15,432 nucleotides of DNA from SZUA-229 sp041589455 (GTDB taxonomy: Bacteria > Pseudomonadota > Gammaproteobacteria > SZUA-229). Shown piece by piece: positions 1-6,701 of the stretch. The notes under the pieces are model-generated. The model did no database searches and was not told where the DNA came from. It was given only the letters and a program-made list of their open reading frames with translations. A program made the translations under genes and the position numbers. The stretch spans positions 1 through 15,432 of the forward strand of contig JBFHVQ010000070.1 in the NCBI GenBank assembly GCA_041589455.1, written 5' to 3'. Within the stretch, counting starts at the first letter, position 1. Every line of letters begins with the position of its first letter.

Positions 1-672
1 CCCATGGATCAAATCAAAAATAAGGAAGCCAAAGGTGAGCACTACCTTCTGGAGGTTGACAACAGAGTCGTCATACCTACTAACAAAAAAGTGCGATTTT
101 TATTCACATCCAGTGATGTTATTCATGCCTGGTGGATTCCTGCATTTGGGGTAAAGAAAGACGCTATTCCCGGTTTCATAAATGAAAGCTGGACACAGGT
201 TTCAGAGCCTGGTGTTTACCGAGGCCAGTGTGCGGAGTTGTGCGGTGCCAACCATGGCTTCATGCCTATTGTTGTCGAAGCGAAATCCGAAGCAGATTAT
301 CTTGCCTGGTTAGACGAGAAAAAGGCTGAGAAAGCCGCTGCCGCGGCAAGTGCAGAAAAAACATGGACCATGGATGAGTTAATGGCGCATGGTGAATCAA
401 CTTACAACACTTACTGTGCAGCCTGTCACCAGGTTAATGGTGAAGGCTTACCCAACGTATTCCCGGGGCTTAAGGGAAGCGCAATTGCTATCGGCGACAT
501 AGCCAAGCATATTGAAGTAGTCGTTGATGGTGTGCCAGGTACCGGCATGCAGGCCTTTGGGCCACAACTCAATGACGCTGATCTGGCAGCTGTTATTACC
601 TATGAAAGAAATGCCTGGGGTAATGATACTGGTGAGATGATTCAACCATCCGATATTAAAGCGGCTCGTTAA
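1..672 (+). CDS. coxB: Cytochrome c oxidase subunit II with fused cytochrome c domain (5' partial)
   Basis: Subunit II accepts electrons from cytochrome c at the binuclear CuA centre and passes them to heme a of subunit I. The frame is open to the left edge, so the signal peptide and the two transmembrane helices are missing and the first visible Met is internal. Numbering from that Met, the CuA ligand set is visible: H41, then C76-E78-C80 in GQCAELCGANHGFM, H84 and M87. An Ala/Lys/Glu-rich linker (about 103-119) leads to a class I cytochrome c domain with heme motif CAACH at 138-142 and a likely axial Met at 182 (GTGMQAFG). This makes it a caa3-type subunit II, as in several gammaproteobacteria. 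It ends 27 bases before coxA, in the same operon. The family assignment is very secure; only the N-terminal extent is unknown. Confidence 0.96.
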   Translation, partial: PMDQIKNKEAKGEHYLLEVDNRVVIPTNKKVRFLFTSSDVIHAWWIPAFGVKKDAIPGFINESWTQVSEPGVYRGQCAELCGANHGFMPIVVEAKSEADYLAWLDEKKAEKAAAAASAEKTWTMDELMAHGESTYNTYCAACHQVNGEGLPNVFPGLKGSAIAIGDIAKHIEVVVDGVPGTGMQAFGPQLNDADLAAVITYERNAWGNDTGEMIQPSDIKAAR

Positions 673-699
673 ACGAATAACTTATATTAAGAGGCAAAA

Positions 700-2289
700 A
701 TGAACGCTGTAATCGAAGAACATCACGACCACGATCATAAGCCAACAGGTTTGGGTCGCTGGTTATTTAGTACCAACCATAAAGACATCGGTTCGATGTA
801 CCTGTGGTTTTCATTCATTATGTTTTTTGTTGGAGGCTCTCTGGCGTTAATGATACGCGCAGAGTTATTTCAACCCGGCATGCAAATTATGGAGCCGGAT
901 TTTTTCAATCAATTAACAACACTGCATGGCCTGATTATGGTATTTGGCGTTATCATGCCAGCATTCGTTGGCCTTGCTAACTGGCAATTACCAATGATGA
1001 TTGGTGCACCAGATATGGCCTTACCACGTATGAATAACTGGAGTTTCTGGCTATTGCCAGCAGCTTTTGGCATGCTGATATCCAGTTTGATTATGAGCAT
1101 TATGGGTATGGGGTCCGCGCCTAACTTTGGCTGGACTTTCTACGCACCCTTATCAACGACTTATGGACCAGATAGTACCGACTTTTTTATCTTCTCGGTT
1201 CACTTGATGGGGATCTCATCGGTAATGGGTGCAATTAATGTTATTGCCACCATCATGAATATGCGTGCTCCAGGCATGAGTTATATGAAAATGCCAATCT
1301 TTGTCTGGACCTGGTTCATTACTGCCTACCTGTTAATTGCTGTGATGCCCGTATTAGCGGGTGCTGTCACTATGATGCTAACTGATCGTCATTTTGGAAC
1401 CAGCTTCTTTGATGCAGCCGGTGGTGGTGACCCGGTTATGTTCCAGCATATTTTCTGGTTCTTCGGGCATCCAGAAGTTTACATTATGATCCTGCCTGCT
1501 TTCGGGATAATCTCGCAGATTGTACCGACCTTCGCTCGCAAGCCTTTATTTGGTTATAGCTCAATGGTGTATGCAACAGCTTCGATTGCCTTCCTGTCGT
1601 TTATCGTATGGGCACACCATATGTTCACAACAGGTATGCCAGTAGCAGGTGAACTCTTCTTTATGTATACCACGATGCTTATCGCGGTTCCGACCGGTGT
1701 TAAAGTGTTTAACTGGGTCAGCACCATGTGGAAAGGTTCGCTCACATTTGAAACACCTATGCTGTTTTCGATAGCCTTCATCTTTCTGTTCACTATGGGT
1801 GGCTTTACAGGGTTGATGTTGTGTATCGTACCTGCAGACTTTCAGTATCATGACACTTACTTTGTTGTGGCCCACTTCCATTATGTGCTGGTAACTGGAG
1901 CAGCATTCTCGATTATGGCTGCTGTTTATTACTGGTTACCTAAGTGGACGGGTCATATGTACGACGAAAAACTCGGTAAACTACACTTTTGGTTAACTAC
2001 AATTTCTGCAAATGTGCTTTTCTTCCCAATGCACTTCGTAGGTCTTGCTGGCATGCCAAGGCGTATCCCGGATTACGCATTACAGTTTGCTGAATTTAAT
2101 CAGGTAGCAACCGTCGGTGCGTTTGTCTTTGGTTTCTCACAATTAATCTTCTTATGGATTGTGATTAAGTGTGTTCGCGGAGGCGATAAGGCAACTGATA
2201 AGGTCTGGGATGGTGCCAAAGGTCTAGAATTTGATTTGCCATCACCTGCGCCATTCCATAGCTATACAACCCCACCACAGGTTAAATAA
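700..2289 (+). CDS. coxA: Cytochrome c oxidase subunit I (aa3 type)
   Basis: Catalytic subunit of the proton-pumping heme-copper oxidase, an inner-membrane protein with twelve predicted helices; 529 aa is normal for the family. Visible ligands: low-spin heme a His76 (LHGLIMVFG) and His394; heme a3 His392 in AHFHYV; CuB His257, His306 and His307. Tyr261 lies in GHPEVY and would form the His-Tyr cross-link. Glu259 of GHPEV marks a type A1 oxidase with a standard D-channel, and Lys335 in PTGVKVFNW marks the K-channel. The ATG is preceded by GAGG at 691-694 with a good spacing. The cytoplasmic N-terminus carries a short His/Asp/Glu stretch (residues 6-13). It sits between coxB and ctaG in a compact operon. 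Confidence 0.98.
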   Translation: MNAVIEEHHDHDHKPTGLGRWLFSTNHKDIGSMYLWFSFIMFFVGGSLALMIRAELFQPGMQIMEPDFFNQLTTLHGLIMVFGVIMPAFVGLANWQLPMMIGAPDMALPRMNNWSFWLLPAAFGMLISSLIMSIMGMGSAPNFGWTFYAPLSTTYGPDSTDFFIFSVHLMGISSVMGAINVIATIMNMRAPGMSYMKMPIFVWTWFITAYLLIAVMPVLAGAVTMMLTDRHFGTSFFDAAGGGDPVMFQHIFWFFGHPEVYIMILPAFGIISQIVPTFARKPLFGYSSMVYATASIAFLSFIVWAHHMFTTGMPVAGELFFMYTTMLIAVPTGVKVFNWVSTMWKGSLTFETPMLFSIAFIFLFTMGGFTGLMLCIVPADFQYHDTYFVVAHFHYVLVTGAAFSIMAAVYYWLPKWTGHMYDEKLGKLHFWLTTISANVLFFPMHFVGLAGMPRRIPDYALQFAEFNQVATVGAFVFGFSQLIFLWIVIKCVRGGDKATDKVWDGAKGLEFDLPSPAPFHSYTTPPQVK

Positions 2290-2300
2290 GGCAATAGAAA

Positions 2301-2888
2301 GTGATAAGCGAATCTGAGCATAATAAAAACGACAATCAACGCATTGTAATACGTTTGCTAGTGTTGGTTGTCGCTATGTTTGGATTCGGTTATGCCCTTG
2401 TGCCTCTATATGATGTTTTCTGTGATATTACTGGCCTAAATGGTAAAACAGGCGATAGAGTATCTGCTAATAGCCAGCGCATTATTGATGAGTCGCGTAC
2501 TGTTAAAGTTACTTTTCTAGCAAGTCTTAATGAGTCTATGCCATGGGAGTTTAAACCACAGCAGCAGTTTGTTGAGGTTCACCCAGGACAACCAATGACA
2601 ATTCAGTACAGTGCGATCAACAAATCAAATAAACCCATAACAGGTCAGGCTGTGCCCAGTGTCGCTCCCGGTCTGGCAGCAGCCTATTTCCAGAAAACTG
2701 AATGTTTCTGTTTTACTCAACAGGAGCTTAAACCAGGAGAAGAAAAACTGATGCCAGTTACCTTTGTTGTTGATGCGGAGTTACCTAGGCATATGAATGA
2801 GCTTGTCTTGTCCTATACTTTCTTTACGAGTGACAAAAAAACCAATTCTCAAGCAACACCTATTGAACTATCACTTAACCAGGATTAA
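2301..2888 (+). CDS. ctaG: Cytochrome c oxidase assembly protein CtaG/Cox11
   Basis: Copper chaperone that delivers Cu(I) to the CuB site of subunit I. The 195-residue product has a short cytoplasmic tail, one N-terminal membrane anchor (about residues 15-36) and a periplasmic immunoglobulin-like domain. Family signatures are YDVFCDITGLNGKTG (Cys41 just after the membrane segment) and the copper-binding CFC motif (Cys135 and Cys137 in ECFCF). The start is GTG, 11 bases after the coxA stop, with a weak AAGG at 2288-2291 that overlaps the coxA stop codon. No better ATG lies upstream in frame. Only 4 bases separate its stop from coxC, so translational coupling is likely. The non-ATG start and weak ribosome site would keep its level below that of the structural subunits (inference). 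Confidence 0.95.
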   Translation: MISESEHNKNDNQRIVIRLLVLVVAMFGFGYALVPLYDVFCDITGLNGKTGDRVSANSQRIIDESRTVKVTFLASLNESMPWEFKPQQQFVEVHPGQPMTIQYSAINKSNKPITGQAVPSVAPGLAAAYFQKTECFCFTQQELKPGEEKLMPVTFVVDAELPRHMNELVLSYTFFTSDKKTNSQATPIELSLNQD

Positions 2889-2892
2889 AACT

Positions 2893-3771
2893 ATGAGTAC
2901 AGTAAGTCATCACGGTGAGTATTTTGTTCCAGAGCCTAGTAAATGGCCGCTTGTAGGCACAATTGCCCTTCTAACAACCGTCATTGGTGCCGTTAATACC
3001 ATACACAGCGGCTCGTTAAGTCTGCTGCTGATTGCCGGTTTATTGCTAGTGACCTATTTATTATTTGGCTGGTTCAGCTCTGTTATTGATGAATCAATGG
3101 CCGGTAACTATAACGAACAGGTTGATCGCTCTTTTCGACTGGGCATGATGTGGTTTATTTTCTCTGAAGTAATGTTCTTTGCGGCATTTTTTGGTGCCCT
3201 GTTTTATGCAAGAGTATTTGCAGTACCCTGGCTCGGTGGTGAAGGGAACAACGCCGCTACTCATGAATTCTTATGGCCTGCCTTTCAGGCAGTTTGGCCA
3301 GTATTAACAAATCCGGACAATGAAGTTTTCACCGCACCAAGAGAAGCTATGGGAGCGATGGGTTTACCGGCTATCAATACAGCGATTTTGTTAACCTCAA
3401 GTGTTACGGTAACCTGGGCGCATCATGCATTACGTGCAGATAATCGCAAACATCTTAATATAGGTCTGGGTTTAACCGTGTTATTAGGCGTTGTTTTTCT
3501 TATACTGCAGGTTGAAGAATATATACATGCTTATAATGAGCTTGGTCTAACCATCGATTCGGGGATTTATGGTAGCACATTCTTTATGCTGACAGGTTTC
3601 CATGGGTTTCATGTAACCATGGGTACAACTATGTTATTTATCATATTGCTAAGATGCTTGAAAGGTCATTTTACTTCAGATAACCATTTTGGTTTCGAAG
3701 CAGTAGCCTGGTACTGGCACTTTGTTGATGTTGTCTGGCTGGGCCTGTTCATATTTGTTTATTGGTTGTAA
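2893..3771 (+). CDS. coxC: Cytochrome c oxidase subunit III
   Basis: Seven-helix core subunit that stabilises subunit I and supports proton uptake into the D-channel. The 292-residue product begins MSTVSHHGEYFVPEPSKWPL, typical of the family start. Conserved elements include SEVMFFAAFFGALFYAR (Glu92), HHALRADNRK, GFHGFHVTMG and the C-terminal WHFVDVVWLGLFIFVYWL. The open frame extends 32 codons further upstream inside ctaG, but that stretch has no family resemblance, and the ATG at 2893 has AGGA at 2881-2884 and follows the ctaG stop by 4 bases. It is the last + strand gene of the coxB-coxA-ctaG-coxC run before the convergent DUF2909 gene. Confidence 0.97.
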   Translation: MSTVSHHGEYFVPEPSKWPLVGTIALLTTVIGAVNTIHSGSLSLLLIAGLLLVTYLLFGWFSSVIDESMAGNYNEQVDRSFRLGMMWFIFSEVMFFAAFFGALFYARVFAVPWLGGEGNNAATHEFLWPAFQAVWPVLTNPDNEVFTAPREAMGAMGLPAINTAILLTSSVTVTWAHHALRADNRKHLNIGLGLTVLLGVVFLILQVEEYIHAYNELGLTIDSGIYGSTFFMLTGFHGFHVTMGTTMLFIILLRCLKGHFTSDNHFGFEAVAWYWHFVDVVWLGLFIFVYWL

Positions 3772-3794
3772 GTAGCAAACATTGGCGACTTACC

Positions 3795-3838
3795 TTATAG
3801 GCCGTGGGGTGTAATAAGCCCTACGGCCTGGCCTATAA
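3795..3838. terminator. Overlapping alternative hairpins between convergent coxC and DUF2909 gene
   Basis: Two mutually exclusive stems are visible. One pairs AGGCCGTGGGG (3799-3809) with CCCTACGGCCT (3819-3829): 11 pairs with one G-U when read as + strand RNA. The other pairs TTATAGGCC (3795-3803) with GGCCTATAA (3830-3838) and would enclose the first arm region. The structure covers the last codons of the minus-strand DUF2909 gene and lies 23 bases after the coxC stop, so it could serve as a bidirectional end signal. No clear U-run follows on either strand, so intrinsic termination is uncertain. Confidence 0.4.
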
Positions 3839-3998
3839 ATAATAAAATAAAAATACCTACAGAGAGCCCTATTCTCCAGGTTAATGCTTTAACCAGTTTA
3901 TCAGAATCACCTTTTTTACTGACTAGATGATATAGTGCTGAAGCGAGACTAAAAAGTACAATAGCAAGAAGTATCAGTACAATTATTTTAAATATCAC
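3795..3998 (-). CDS. DUF2909 twin-transmembrane small protein
   Basis: A 67-residue, almost wholly hydrophobic protein with two predicted membrane helices (about residues 3-25 and 41-62). They are joined by a charged loop with KKGDSDK followed by ALTWRIGLS, the pattern of the DUF2909 'twin transmembrane' family. Members of this family are commonly encoded between coxC and SURF1 in gammaproteobacteria, as here, so a role in oxidase assembly or stability is likely but unproven. The start is GTG, with AAAGG seven bases upstream on the minus strand (about 4006-4010 in + coordinates). Its start codon is only 38 bases from the divergent SURF1 start, and its 3' end converges on coxC. Confidence 0.78.
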   Translation of the reverse strand: MIFKIIVLILLAIVLFSLASALYHLVSKKGDSDKLVKALTWRIGLSVGIFILLFIGQAVGLITPHGL

Positions 3999-4036
3999 TT
4001 TTTAACCTTTTAGTAGTTGTTGATTAAAGAATTGAC

Positions 4037-4771
4037 GTGATCAAAATTTATAATTATTGTTTTAAGCCTTCGATAATTCCAAGCACAGTCACTGCTTTTT
4101 TGTTATATGTTATGCTGTCTTTGGGTATGTGGCAACTCGATCGTGCTGAATTTAAATCAAATCTTGAGTCGATAATAGAATATAAAAAAGACAATGCAAA
4201 GACTCAACTTAAATTAAATATTTTTTCCAATCAGGAATGGATCTATACACCTGTTTCGGCATCTGGTTACTTTGATAACTCGGTACTCATTTACCTTGAT
4301 AATCAGGTGCATAATATGCAGGCAGGTTTTACAGTTTATAGTCCCTTTATGATTCATGATAATACCGCAATTCTTGTTGATAGAGGCTGGTTACCAATTG
4401 AAGGCGATCGGAATCACCTGCCAGGTTTGGATCAATTCCAAACTCAGTTGAGTGTTATTGAAGGCATGCTGATTACGCAACCAGCTAAAGGACTTGTTCT
4501 GTCTGACTCTGTACATCAATATACCCATTGGCCTGCGACTTTGCAGTATGTTGATGTTGAAGAAATTTCTGGTAATCTACCTTATAAGTTGTTACCCGGT
4601 ATATTAAAACTTGATGAATCAAACAATGAAATGCTGAGTATATTACCTGTAAAATCCAGCTTTAATAGTGCTAAACATCAGGCTTATGCATTTCAGTGGT
4701 TTGCTCTCTCATTGGCATTACTCATGATATACATTATTGTAAACACAAAACGACAACCAAAAAGTGAATAA
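4037..4771 (+). CDS. SURF1-family cytochrome oxidase biogenesis protein
   Basis: Inner-membrane assembly factor that helps insert heme a3 into subunit I. The 244-residue protein shows the SURF1 layout: an N-terminal helix (about 13-33) ending in the hallmark GMWQLDRA (30-37), a periplasmic loop domain with VDRGWLP (114-120), and a C-terminal helix introduced by HQAYAFQWFALSLAL (about 214 onward). The start is GTG at 4037, preceded by only a poor AAAGA, and no ATG precedes the first helix in frame. Its stop overlaps the GTG alternative start of the next gene. It diverges from the DUF2909 gene across a very short gap, so its promoter must lie partly inside that gene's 5' codons. Coding sequence here is more AT-rich than coxA. 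Confidence 0.92.
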   Translation: MIKIYNYCFKPSIIPSTVTAFLLYVMLSLGMWQLDRAEFKSNLESIIEYKKDNAKTQLKLNIFSNQEWIYTPVSASGYFDNSVLIYLDNQVHNMQAGFTVYSPFMIHDNTAILVDRGWLPIEGDRNHLPGLDQFQTQLSVIEGMLITQPAKGLVLSDSVHQYTHWPATLQYVDVEEISGNLPYKLLPGILKLDESNNEMLSILPVKSSFNSAKHQAYAFQWFALSLALLMIYIIVNTKRQPKSE

Positions 4772-4772
4772 T

Positions 4773-5372
4773 ATGCATGATATAACAGTAGAAAAATCAC
4801 AAAAAAGTAACACGACTTTATGGATACTTCTTGCATCTTTTTTGATACCCATGTTTGTGGCCTATGCATATTTTTTCTGGGGAGAACGGCCAGCTATCAG
4901 TAGTAATGGCGTGCTAATAAATCCTGTAATTGATATTGAACAGTTGAAATTACGAGACAGTAATGGTCAGCTATTAGATAGAGAGCGTTTAACGAAAAAA
5001 TGGCGTTTGTACTATTTTGTTGGCGAACATTGTGATAGCTCATGTCAACAAACCATTTTTAACATGCGCCAAATAAATAAGGCCCTTGGAAAAAACCAGA
5101 GTCGACTTCAATATGTGATAGTTCATCTACAACAGCCAGTTGCAGAGTTTTCGACATATTTAAGCAATCAGCATGAAGATTCGATTGAACTATATGCACA
5201 ACAGATACCTCAGAACTCTACTAATATGCAAGCAATAAACTTCTCATCTAGCAGTGATATTTACTTGATGGATCCCATTGGTAATATCATGATGAGCTTT
5301 AATAAAGACCTGAACCCAAAGTTGATACTCAAAGACATTAATAAGTTACTTAAAATCTCTCGTATCGGTTAG
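4773..5372 (+). CDS. Membrane-anchored SCO-like/thioredoxin-fold protein with CX3C, probable oxidase assembly factor
   Basis: A 199-residue protein with one N-terminal membrane anchor (about 16-36) and a periplasmic domain. WRLYYFVGEHCDSSC (Cys87, Cys91) aligns by eye with the CPDIC region of the SCO1 protein encoded at 10367-11020, and the following helix and beta strand also match in spacing. The SCO copper-ligand His has no counterpart: the region SSDIYLMDPIGNIMMSF lacks it, and the Pro of CPXXC is replaced by Asp. A gene at this position, after SURF1, is found in Pseudomonas oxidase loci as an uncharacterised protein (from memory). I infer a thiol-disulfide or auxiliary copper role for CuA. 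ATG 4773 lies one base after the SURF1 stop; GTG 4764, overlapping that stop, is an alternative that adds three residues. Confidence 0.72.
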   Translation: MHDITVEKSQKSNTTLWILLASFLIPMFVAYAYFFWGERPAISSNGVLINPVIDIEQLKLRDSNGQLLDRERLTKKWRLYYFVGEHCDSSCQQTIFNMRQINKALGKNQSRLQYVIVHLQQPVAEFSTYLSNQHEDSIELYAQQIPQNSTNMQAINFSSSSDIYLMDPIGNIMMSFNKDLNPKLILKDINKLLKISRIG

Positions 5373-5390
5373 ACGCATAATAGCTTAGGC

Positions 5391-5418
5391 TTGATAAGAC
5401 TAATAATTCTGTTAATAT
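5391..5418 (+). promoter_or_regulatory. Possible sigma70-type promoter for the beta-barrel gene
   Basis: TTGATA at 5391-5396 and TAATAT at 5413-5418 are separated by 16 bases, in the 115-base gap before the gene at 5488. The gap also holds an AT-only stem, AATAATT (5444-5450) with AATTATT (5461-5467), running into a T-tract. That could be a weak terminator for the SURF1 mRNA or simply AT-rich leader. Both calls rest on short matches in AT-rich DNA. Confidence 0.25.
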
Positions 5419-5487
5419 TCCGCACCATATAGTTGTACTTAATAATAATTATAAAAATAGAATTATTTTTTTATGGAAAGGTGTTTA

Positions 5488-6090
5488 ATGGAAAGTCGTA
5501 TTCTTTTAAAAGCGCTATTCAGCGCTATTTTGCTCTCAACTAGCTCTATCACTACTGCCAGTGAATATGAGTCTCAACAACCTGATCGAAACCAACCATT
5601 CTTTACAGCCGGTCTTACCGCTGGTGGCGATACTCTCGCTGAACGAACAGATGGTACAGAGCTAACGGCAGGCGGTTTGTTTTACGGAGGGATTGGTCTG
5701 AATATTCAGCTAACGCAGCGTTTTGATATTCGGACTGTTTTTGGTTATCACTTTGATTTCCTGGATTCCAGTACAGGTAGTGCAGATTTTGATCGTTTTT
5801 ATTTTGAAGTGTTACCAGTTATTCATTTAACTGATAAAGCCAGAATTGGAATTGGCATGCTTCACATTATTTCTGCAGAGTACTCGGATCCCTTCGGCTC
5901 TATGGAGCTGGATAATGCGACGGGCCTTTTAATGGAATGGAGTTATGAGTTATCATCTTCATTAAGCTGGGGTATACGATATTCAGATATCGAATATACG
6001 GTTAAGACAATAGACGGCTTCAACGTTGAGCTATTCAATCTGAAGGTCGATGGTGGCTATTTGGGTGTTTCAGTGTATCTATCTTTATAG
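5488..6090 (+). CDS. Secreted outer-membrane beta-barrel-like protein, unknown function
   Basis: I do not recognise a named family. The 200-residue product has a Sec-type signal peptide (MESRILLKALFSAILL, cleavage probably near residues 24-25, TTAS). A mature part of alternating hydrophobic/polar strands rich in Gly, Tyr and Phe follows, for example GGLFYGGIGLNIQL, FDRFYFEVLPVIHL, SLSWGIRYSDIEY and the terminal GGYLGVSVYLSL. This is the look of a small eight- to ten-stranded outer-membrane barrel. The ATG at 5488 is preferred over the in-frame ATG at 5473 because AAAGG (5477-5481) is correctly spaced before it and the signal peptide then begins properly. It is monocistronic in appearance, converging with the DUF2970 gene. 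No oxidase link is evident beyond position. Confidence 0.6.
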   Translation: MESRILLKALFSAILLSTSSITTASEYESQQPDRNQPFFTAGLTAGGDTLAERTDGTELTAGGLFYGGIGLNIQLTQRFDIRTVFGYHFDFLDSSTGSADFDRFYFEVLPVIHLTDKARIGIGMLHIISAEYSDPFGSMELDNATGLLMEWSYELSSSLSWGIRYSDIEYTVKTIDGFNVELFNLKVDGGYLGVSVYLSL

Positions 6091-6137
6091 TCAGGCCTAT
6101 TCTGATTGAGCGCTGTCGTATATGTAGAATTGAGTCT

Positions 6138-6377
6138 TCAGGCAGCTAAACCCAGTACTAGCTGAACAACGCTATATATGACCAAAATGAAAGTGATTAC
6201 AAAGATAACGCCAGCAACAATAAAGCTGGATGCTTTACCGTGCGCGAAATCTCTTTCGTGATTTGCACGTGTCTGTATTCCACAGGCTGCAGCTAGCGTG
6301 CTCATTGTCAAGTTGACAAAGCTAATGCTTTTCTCTTTTTCTGTTATACGACTATTTCTTTTATTGGCGTGCTTCAT
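6138..6377 (-). CDS. DUF2970 small membrane protein
   Basis: A 79-residue protein with a basic N-terminus and the pattern STLAAACGIQTRANHERDF (residues 26-44), followed by HGKASSFIVAGVIFVITF and a single C-terminal hydrophobic stretch (about 50-75). This matches my recollection of DUF2970, whose members carry an 'AAxxGxQ...RERDF' segment before one membrane helix and are often encoded next to cytochrome oxidase genes. The function is unknown; proximity to the oxidase operon supports an assembly or accessory role. The ATG at 6375-6377 lacks a recognisable ribosome site, and the internal Met25 is a possible shorter start that would still keep the core domain. The gene is convergent with the beta-barrel gene and divergent from the Yip1 gene. 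Confidence 0.68.
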   Translation of the reverse strand: MKHANKRNSRITEKEKSISFVNLTMSTLAAACGIQTRANHERDFAHGKASSFIVAGVIFVITFILVIYSVVQLVLGLAA

Positions 6378-6701
6378 GATTTTGACTGTATCAATTTTAG
6401 TTAGGGTATAAGCTAAATTTATTTGTTTGACGTTATCATTAACTACATATATTAAATAAAAAGCTTATATTAACCGTTTATATAATATATTGACATTATT
6501 ACAATATAATCTTTATAACATATATCTATATGTGGTATATAGTAACTAGCCTTATATTTTATATTGCTATAAAAGATCTGTAATAAGGGACATAAGGTTT
6601 AATTATTCGGCGATTCTGGTAATAATCAACTATACTGACAATATAAAGCAACTTGTTGTTTAAGTTAGCAATATAATACTTTGACCTGTGGGAGTATATC
6701 G
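6378..6701. other. AT-rich divergent intergenic region
   Basis: This 324-base gap separates the DUF2970 gene (-) from the Yip1 gene (+). It is extremely AT-rich with long TA alternations. It contains the promoter candidate listed separately, an imperfect dyad ACATATA-TC-TATATGT (6518-6533), and a TATAAT at 6672-6677 without a convincing -35. A minus-strand frame of 72 codons overlaps the Yip1 gene start and has no coding character. I see no RNA gene. Confidence 0.5.
6490..6519 (+). promoter_or_regulatory. Candidate sigma70 promoter upstream of the Yip1 gene
   Basis: A perfect TTGACA -35 (6490-6495) is followed after 18 bases by TATAAC (6514-6519). This would give a leader of about 175 bases before the ATG at 6702. 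A TATAAT at 6505-6510 is too close to this -35 to pair with it. The AT-rich setting raises the chance of random matches. Confidence 0.35.

Noticed and set aside
1561..1881. Minus-strand 106-codon open frame within coxA
   Set aside because: It is antisense to the conserved CuB and heme regions of coxA and its Cys/His-rich product simply mirrors coxA codons.
2797..2892. Upstream extension of the coxC frame into ctaG
   Set aside because: The extra 32 residues do not resemble any subunit III N-terminus, and the ATG at 2893 has a ribosome site and the usual family start.
5473..5487. Upstream in-frame ATG for the beta-barrel gene
   Set aside because: It would place MERCL before the signal peptide and has no ribosome site, while AAAGG at 5477-5481 serves the ATG at 5488.
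6490..6510. TTGACA paired with TATAAT at 6505-6510
   Set aside because: The two boxes are only nine bases apart, so this pair cannot act as a sigma70 promoter; a different -10 was used for the listed candidate.
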